Source: Vanessa cardui (Eukaryota > Arthropoda > Insecta > Lepidoptera > Nymphalidae). Taken from it: 64,000 bases of DNA. The notes beneath the pieces are model-generated. The model made no database searches and had not been told where the DNA came from. It saw nothing but the letters and a program-made list of their open reading frames with translations. Both the position numbers and the translations under genes were made by a program. Each line of letters starts with the position of its first letter. Position 1 is the stretch's first letter. This document shows positions 57,924 to 64,000 of this stretch, in pieces. The stretch lies in contig NC_061135.1 of assembly GCF_905220365.1 (NCBI RefSeq), forward strand, positions 9,391,501 through 9,455,500, given 5' to 3'.

Positions 57924-58107
57924 CAGTGGCGGCGCAAGATCGAATCTTAATATGGGCAAGATACAGTTTGCGAGGCTCTTGGTTTTCTTTTTTTTACAGT
58001 ACTCTTATCTCGATGTGATGTACTTTTTCGAATTTCCGGCGCGAGGCAATTTGCACCGCGAGGCCGTGGGCAGTGGCCCACACCGACCACGCCTTCAGCC
58101 GCCACTG
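57924..58107. mobile_element. hAT-type MITE, 184 bp, with 8-bp target duplication
   Basis: Starts CAGTGGCGGC (57924-57933) and ends with its exact reverse complement GCCGCCACTG (58098-58107). The flanks are the 8-bp direct repeat attatcac at 57916-57923 and 58108-58115. An 8-bp duplication and a CAGTGGCG terminus are characteristic of the hAT superfamily. The inside has no transposase. Its second half is unusually GC-rich (gcaccgcgaggccgtgggca). A 60-codon frame crossing it is accidental. Confidence 0.88.
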
Positions 58108-58115
58108 ATTATCAC

Positions 58116-60005
58116 CAGATACACTTTACCATAAATTTAACAGAGGCTCTCTTAAAATCAATTTTAGATCTTGCCTCATAAATTATTACCTATAAATACT
58201 AGGATTTTTTTAATAAAAATATTAATACGGACGAAGTTAAAAGAAACTTATTTCAACGTTTCGTGGAGTTCGGAATGAATTAATCTTAGAAGAATAACTC
58301 AATCGAAAATTTTATAACAAATACATACTCAATGATTATTAGAGATCATACTTTGAAGAGAATTGTTAGAATATTATATCAAGTAGTATAAATTCAGCGT
58401 CTATTTTTAATATGCTGCAATCTTCCATTTACTTTCCCACATACTTTAAAAAATATCCAAGATAGCGTAATACAATATTTGAATTCGTGGGTACTTTTAT
58501 CATAACGCTATAGCATCATAATCGCTTCATCAAAAAATACTCAAACTAAACGATACTCGAACAAGGCTTTTTCCTCTCATAACAAATACTTATGATACAA
58601 GTGCTTAAATATATATATATATATATATACACTTCGAAGTCTTAACATTCTTTTTTTTACTATTCGAAAAATGAATAAAAAAAATAAAAATAAATTTAAA
58701 GAAAAAAAAACCTTTTTAAAAACAAGCTTTTATTATTTGTTTATGAAATGAACTAAAAAGTTAAAAATAAATTAACTTTAAAAAGAAATATAACACTTTG
58801 TAACTTGATTGTAACCTTTAACGACAAATAAGCGTCTTCGTCTAGGATAAAATAATTCCATATTGTACAAATTTATTTAATTTTAACACTAAAACTTTTC
58901 ACCATACATAATTATTCAATCTCGTCCCCCCTCTTTATCATAGTCCCCATTTATAAATAAAAGCGTGTTACATTTAATACAACACAACATTTTCCTTAAG
59001 CTATCACAAGCTCAATCGGAAGTGGATCAAATTTATGTTGCAAGATTTGATTACAGAACGACAGACAACGGGACAGGTGAAACTAAATAAAAGCTAGTAA
59101 TATAATCAGTTGATAACCATAAAAAAAAAACCATTGATGATAGAAAAAAGTAATTGAATAGCCATATAAAAATATATTGATTTTATCTGTTATGAGTTCA
59201 ATTTGTAACGTTAAACAGCCGGTCAATAATTCCCAAAAGGGACGCATCAAAATAAATGACCGTTTATAACTTAATAACATACGTGTTAATAAAGATATGA
59301 TAACAGTATACCTTTAAATGTGTCATTGTTTTAAAAATTAATAAACAAAATCGTTACAACACTAAAACAAAACACGGAACACATTTACTGAGACTAGATG
59401 TTAATTTTTGTAACGCATTTCTTTTACATAAAGTGGGGGATATTTGGGACTCACCAGATCTCCTACCATACACAAGTAAACCGGAATAATCACCAAATAT
59501 AAGTGCATAAAATCAGCAGCCGTCCAGCTGATATAACCGAGTTCAAAAGGATATGTGGACAATGAAATCGGTACATAAATATAAAAGTTGTATTAATATA
59601 CCTATTAATGGTACAGTAAATTCATCATCTAAGAGGGTGAAACTTTGGATGAAAGTTTGCATGGAAATCGCATTCGCCAAAATTTTTTATGTTAGACATT
59701 TCGAAATTAGTTCCGATGGGATATCCATTCAGATACGCGGTTATTATTTTGAGGAAAATTATACTATTTCTAATTAATAATTAAACAAACGACATACTAT
59801 AAGGGAGAATCTAAGAGTAGCTAAATAGATTACCATGAAGCAGAGCTGACATAAATGGGTTAAATCACGTTTTAAATAAAAAACCGCATTGAGTTCGGTC
59901 CCTACATAGACAAAGGCTAAAAGCTAATGACACTTCTCGTTTTGGGCTAAAGATAATTTATAATGTAAGGGTTGTAATGAATTCAAACTTCCCTTTTCAT
60001 ATAAA
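58116..60005. other. Anonymous AT-rich DNA
   Basis: Contains an (AT)10 run at 58609-58629. The frames at 59083-59280 (minus) and 59553-59777 (plus) have no recognised domain. Confidence 0.5.
58609..58629. repeat. (AT)10 microsatellite
   Basis: Uninterrupted AT repeat of 21 bases. Confidence 0.92.
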
Positions 60006-60007
60006 GA

Positions 60008-60206
60008 CTAGTTTTCGCCCGCGGCTTCGCATGCATTTTAGGATCTTGTTTGTCACGTGTTAGGCAAAAAAGTAGGCTATGTACTTTCTTAAAGTTCAAG
60101 TATGCTTCACACCGAATTTCATCAAATTCGATTAAGTGGTTTGGTTGTGAAAGAGCCACAGACAGACTTACATAGTTATTTTCACATTTATAATATTAAA
60201 TTTAGA
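60008..60206 (-). mobile_element. Short non-autonomous Helitron, complete (199 bp)
   Basis: On the minus strand it runs from TCTAAATTTAATATTATAAA at 60206, preceded by A, through gtctgtggctctttcacaac and gaatttgatgaaattcggtg. It ends GCGAAGCCGCGGGCGAAAA and CTAG at 60011-60008, before T. Same family as the copies at 13.4 and 31.4 kb. Confidence 0.78.
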
Positions 60207-62628
60207 TTAAAAAAAAGTTTGAGTCAAACAGACTTGAAAGAATTGGGTCCTTTTACGTTTTATTTTTGAACAGACATCATAAGTATGGCTATATTAAGGG
60301 TATTGCTTCTGGCAAAATATACATGGGTCTCTAGCCTTGTAATTTAGAATTAATCGTTGACTACACAAGCTACTCAAGCTTAGTCTAGTTAGGCTTAAGG
60401 ACTTAACTAATTTTTTACAATATTGGGCATGACTCAAAGCCGCTGCTTAGGTTTCGCATTAGTTATAACTATTACTATAAATATAATTGCCTAGATAACC
60501 TATCAAACGGTCAAGTATATATAAATTAAAATTACCGGGGCAATCAATGTATGTTAAATAGTGTTTATACAAATGTTTAGGTGGACAAATCTCTAATAAT
60601 CTTAGACTGTTATCGTAATAGGACGTTTATAAATACATTTCGTCGGTTAAAGTTGTGACACGGGTTGCAATGGAAGAGAGGGTCGAGTGTCGGTTTAGTT
60701 TTTGTCCGGTGACAAATGGTTTTCTTCGCTTTTCAGTAATTTGTTGAATTAAGGGAATAAGAAGGATTCTACTTGACCACTCAAATGTAATTTTTGGTAA
60801 CATTTGCTATCGTTATACTCATTTTTAAAAGCAATTCTAATTCGTTATGAAAATTACTTACTTATTTACTTTTACAAGCGACATTATTAGAACTTCACAG
60901 GAGAGCTGTTCGAAGTTTATTTGGCTCATTTAAAAAAAATAAAAATGTCACAAACTAGAAGGAGAAAAATAAATTATTTGAAGTAATAGTAAAATATTGT
61001 GTAATATAAAGTAATGGTATCCAGAACAGAATTATGTTGCCATATTTTAAAATATGTTGTATTCATATCAATATAATGTTGAGAAGATGAAAATACACGT
61101 CACGTCATGAATTAATCACAATTCAATCACACACATTCTTCCAATAAGCACGATTAAATCAAAAGAAGATCAGATCAGTGTGCCCAAATCGCCACTAAAA
61201 TTAACTCAGATGACAAACTTTCTGATACGAATCATACTCAATATCGTCTAGGGTATCGCTTAATACAAATAACCCGTGAACCCTCGACATACATTTTTTT
61301 TTATTTAAAAATTAAAATATATAAATAAACTTATGTATATGTATATAGCTTTTGCGATAAATATGCTACGAAACAATGATTAACCGATTCGTAAATAAAT
61401 TCGTCTATCATAAATGATTTTTGCCATCAATACCACATTGTTTTAATTTTTTTAAATTGTTTTATGCCGAGGGAAATCGAAAGCAGTGAAGCGATAAACA
61501 CTGATTGCTCGACGTGCTTTCAATCCGTATCCCACGAACATTCCCTGTATAATTAATTTATTGCAATAAAAATGAATAAAAGATTTAACTATTTACTTTT
61601 TTTTTAATATTGCTTGCATGAAATGGAACGAAACTTTTCTAGAAATAAAATTCAAGTTAACATTTCCGCTTGTAATAAATACGGTTATAACTCAAACGGT
61701 CGGAATCGAAGTTTCCACATTGCTTGTCGCTAACTGACTCGCCCTTATCCAACTAGATCGTCCATGGAAGTTTCCTTACTGTTTCTAATAGGCAATGCTA
61801 TGTGTATACCTCATTTATTTCTTGTGAAATATCTCGCAGTGACTTGAGCTATATAAAATAAGTAGTGTTGAACTTCGCGGATTGGAATCTTTGCAGGACT
61901 TAATGAGAGTTCCTTACAAATATTGGCAACTTACCAACTTTTGTGTAATACGCCATTCTAGCTTGTGGTATTCGTTGTAGCGTTGCTGAAATTGGTTTAA
62001 AATATTTTATATAAAATGAAATAATCGTAGTAATGTAGTAAACGAAAATACGATAGATATCACACCACCAATATATTCCTTTATTGAATTTATTAACTGT
62101 TCTTGTCATATGAGCTAATAATATGAAAGTATCCTGAAACAATTATACAAAGTTAAATTGAATGTAATATTTTCATTGTATAATATGCTATTGAATATTC
62201 TTGCAACTCGAAAAACTTTGAGAAACGAACCTAAAATTGTCTTCACAGAATATGTTTATAATGTAATCCTAATTGTTTGTTATAAAGACATGATTTAACG
62301 CATTTATTTTAACTAAACTTCGAACTTTTATATGAATCTTAAACAAAGTTGAACGGACTGAGTTATAAACGTGTGTTTTTACGTTTTACTCGTAACGCGT
62401 TCGTTCGATATAAAAAAACGTATAAAAATATGCTTATTTGGAATGGTTTGTTAAAAAGAATTACCGCTTACTCAATTTCGAATGAGTCTATTAAATGAAG
62501 TTGGTGATTTATTTATACGTACCTTTTTACGTTTTATGTGCGTCACGTTCGTCGAATATGTTAGATATATGAACATTGATAAATATCAAAATTTCTTATG
62601 AAGAATCATTTCTCAGTTTTATAATGTG
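60207..62628. other. Anonymous AT-rich DNA
   Basis: 2.4 kb with no gene or repeat recognised. The 80-codon minus frame at 61900-62142 has no known domain. Confidence 0.45.
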
Positions 62629-62641
62629 CGTAAAGATAGAA

Positions 62642-62940
62642 AGTAAAGCAACAGCCTGTAATTTCCCACTGTTGAGATAAGGCCTCCTCTTCCATTAAGG
62701 AGAGGTCTTGGAACATATTCCACCACGCTGTTCCAATGCGGGTTGGTGGAACGCACATGTGGCAAAATTTCGATGAAATTAGACACATGCAGGTTTCCTC
62801 ACGATGTTTTCCTTCACCGCCGAGCACGAGATGAATTATAACACAAATTAAGCACATATATAAAGTGGTGCTTGCCTAGGTTTGAACCCGTAATCATCGG
62901 TTAAGATGCACGCGTCCTAACTACTGGGCTATTTCAGCTC
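62642..62940 (-). mobile_element. SINE family A, full length with 11-bp target duplication
   Basis: The plus strand reads aacagcctgtaatttcccac, ttccattaaggagaggtctt, gcgggttggtggaacgcaca, gatgttttccttcaccgccg and aggtttgaacccgtaatcat, then atttcagctc. The repeat taaagatagaa flanks it at 62631-62641 and 62941-62951. An 83-codon frame across it is accidental. Confidence 0.9.
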
Positions 62941-62951
62941 TAAAGATAGAA

Positions 62952-63628
62952 GAGATAGAAAATTAACAATGAACATTATAATTTTACGTTGTGTAATACG
63001 CTTGTCGTCAAATATAGGCTTTAAACAGAATGTTTGCTATTGCGACATGCATAAATACTCTATATAGTTGAACAATGTGGCGACGTTTGGACGTAATCCA
63101 ATTTATCTCGGTCTCGTGCCAAATGAACTTTCCTTTTGTCCCTACAAAGCTGTTAGATCCTTAACTAGCTCGACGCTTTAACTGTAAAAATACTTTCCTA
63201 GAGATGTCGTCTATTGTCTTACGAATATTACAAGTGCGAGTTTGTTTGGAGGTTTGTTTCTTAATCACGATGAAACTATTCTATGAACGAATGAATGGAT
63301 TCGAACTGAACTATATATTTACGTAGGGTAGGTTAACTAAGCCCGTGCCATACCAGTGGGTAACGGATAGTAATATACGTTGAGTACTACTTACTAATAT
63401 CTACATGCTATTGGTCGCATTATATACGACGCAGATAATATATATAATATACGATAAGATCACGAATTATGACTTTATTTATTACAGTTCACAGCGATAA
63501 GTAATGCAGGCTTTTTATCAAGACATATGTCTCTTCTAAAGCTAGTAGAAACTTTTTAATTATTTCTGAAGAACTGAAACATTTTTTCTTAACTTCATAT
63601 TATGGGACGTGCATACACTTTTTTTTTT
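62952..63628. other. Anonymous DNA
   Basis: No gene or repeat recognised. Confidence 0.5.
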
Positions 63629-63629
63629 T

Positions 63630-63856
63630 AAATATTAGACAACATCACATATATTACTCTGATCCCAATGTAAGTAGCTGAAGCACTTGTGTTATGGAAA
63701 TCAGAAGTAACGACGGTACGACAAACACCCAGACCCAAAACAACATAGAAAACTAATGGTAATCTACATCGACTCGGCCGGCAATCGAACCAGGGACCTC
63801 AGAGTGGCGTACCCATGGAAACCGGTGTACACACCACTCGACCATGGAGGTCGTCG
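63630..63856 (-). mobile_element. tRNA-derived SINE, family C, near full length
   Basis: The minus strand begins cgacctccatggtcgagtgg (A-box TGGTCGAGTGG), then gtgtacaccggtttccatgg, cactctgaggtccc and B-box GGTTCGATTGC. It continues gagtcgatgtagattaccat, gtctgggtgtttgtcgtacc and gatgttgtctaatattta. Its head is the most complete of the four family C copies. Confidence 0.85.
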
Positions 63857-64000
63857 AACATTGAATCATTAATTTTGTTGAACATATATTGGCATATGCG
63901 GACCGTAGTTAAAATAGTTACCAACCATATACATTAGTACTCCATAGTGGTTAAAGCTCTTCTACTATAGATCACTTACATTGCCAATTATTGCATTGTA
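63857..64000. other. Anonymous AT-rich DNA to window end
   Basis: Nothing recognised. Confidence 0.5.

Noticed and set aside
57952..58134. 60-codon frame starting MGKIQF
   Set aside because: It begins inside the hAT MITE and runs out of its end, so it is accidental.
1..64000. Bacterial-type operon, ribosome-binding-site or phage content
   Set aside because: No dense coding, no ribosome-binding-site pattern and abundant animal retroelements; the window is eukaryotic.

Overview
The window looks like non-coding chromosomal DNA from a moth or butterfly, probably a nymphalid-type lepidopteran. The sequence is very AT-rich, no operons or bacterial-style genes are visible, and the dispersed repeats are of kinds I know from lepidopteran genomes: two tRNA-derived SINE families, Helitrons ending in CTAG, jockey-like and RTE-like LINE pieces, and a hAT-type MITE. 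All family names come from recognition by eye. No host protein-coding gene could be established. Nearly all short open frames are chance frames in AT-rich DNA or lie inside repeats.

Layout. 1-1.5 kb: anonymous AT-rich DNA with a perfect 15-bp hairpin. 1.5-3.7 kb: the relic of a once-autonomous Helitron on the minus strand, with recognisable Rep-domain blocks and both termini set between A and T. 4-5.3 kb: a (GACA)-containing repeat and a full SINE. 5.3-11.4 kb: mostly anonymous. 11.4-21.4 kb: SINE pieces, 270-bp-type family B repeats, short non-autonomous Helitrons, jockey tails, and a tail-to-tail SINE pair at 19.85-20.42 kb. 21.7-22.1 kb: a CpG-richer island with two perfect CRE palindromes. 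23-29.5 kb: a 25-bp-arm hairpin, jockey and Helitron-like tails, an unidentified compositionally distinct block at 27.5-28.1 kb, and a near-complete family B repeat. 30-34 kb: a 29-bp-arm hairpin, a clean 178-bp Helitron, and SINE pieces. 36.05-36.4 kb: C-terminal fragment of an RTE-like LINE. 37.5-39.3 kb: nested repeats, including a jockey tail inserted in a SINE. 39.3-44.3 kb: mostly anonymous, with a speculative first exon near 42.3 kb. 44.3-46.3 kb: two SINEs with 12-13 bp target-site duplications. 46.6 kb: a 23-bp-arm hairpin. 49-51.8 kb: a LINE fragment, a GC-rich block and SINE/family B pieces. 52.15-53.46 kb: a 5'-truncated jockey-like LINE whose reverse-transcriptase frame is still open for 361 codons, the only substantial coding sequence here. 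53.9-55.0 kb: a compound inverted-repeat element. 57.9-58.1 kb: a 184-bp hAT MITE with an 8-bp duplication. 60.0-60.2 kb: another short Helitron. 62.6-63.9 kb: a SINE with an 11-bp duplication and a second-family SINE.

There is no genetic programme here in which genes work together. The content is an archive of transposition: LINEs that could have mobilised the SINEs, Helitron derivatives, and short perfect hairpins. I did not find an undescribed multi-gene system. The most interesting signals are the perfect hairpins, the Helitron relic with intact ends, the compound 120-bp inverted repeat, the paired CRE palindrome and the GC-rich block between 11-bp direct repeats.
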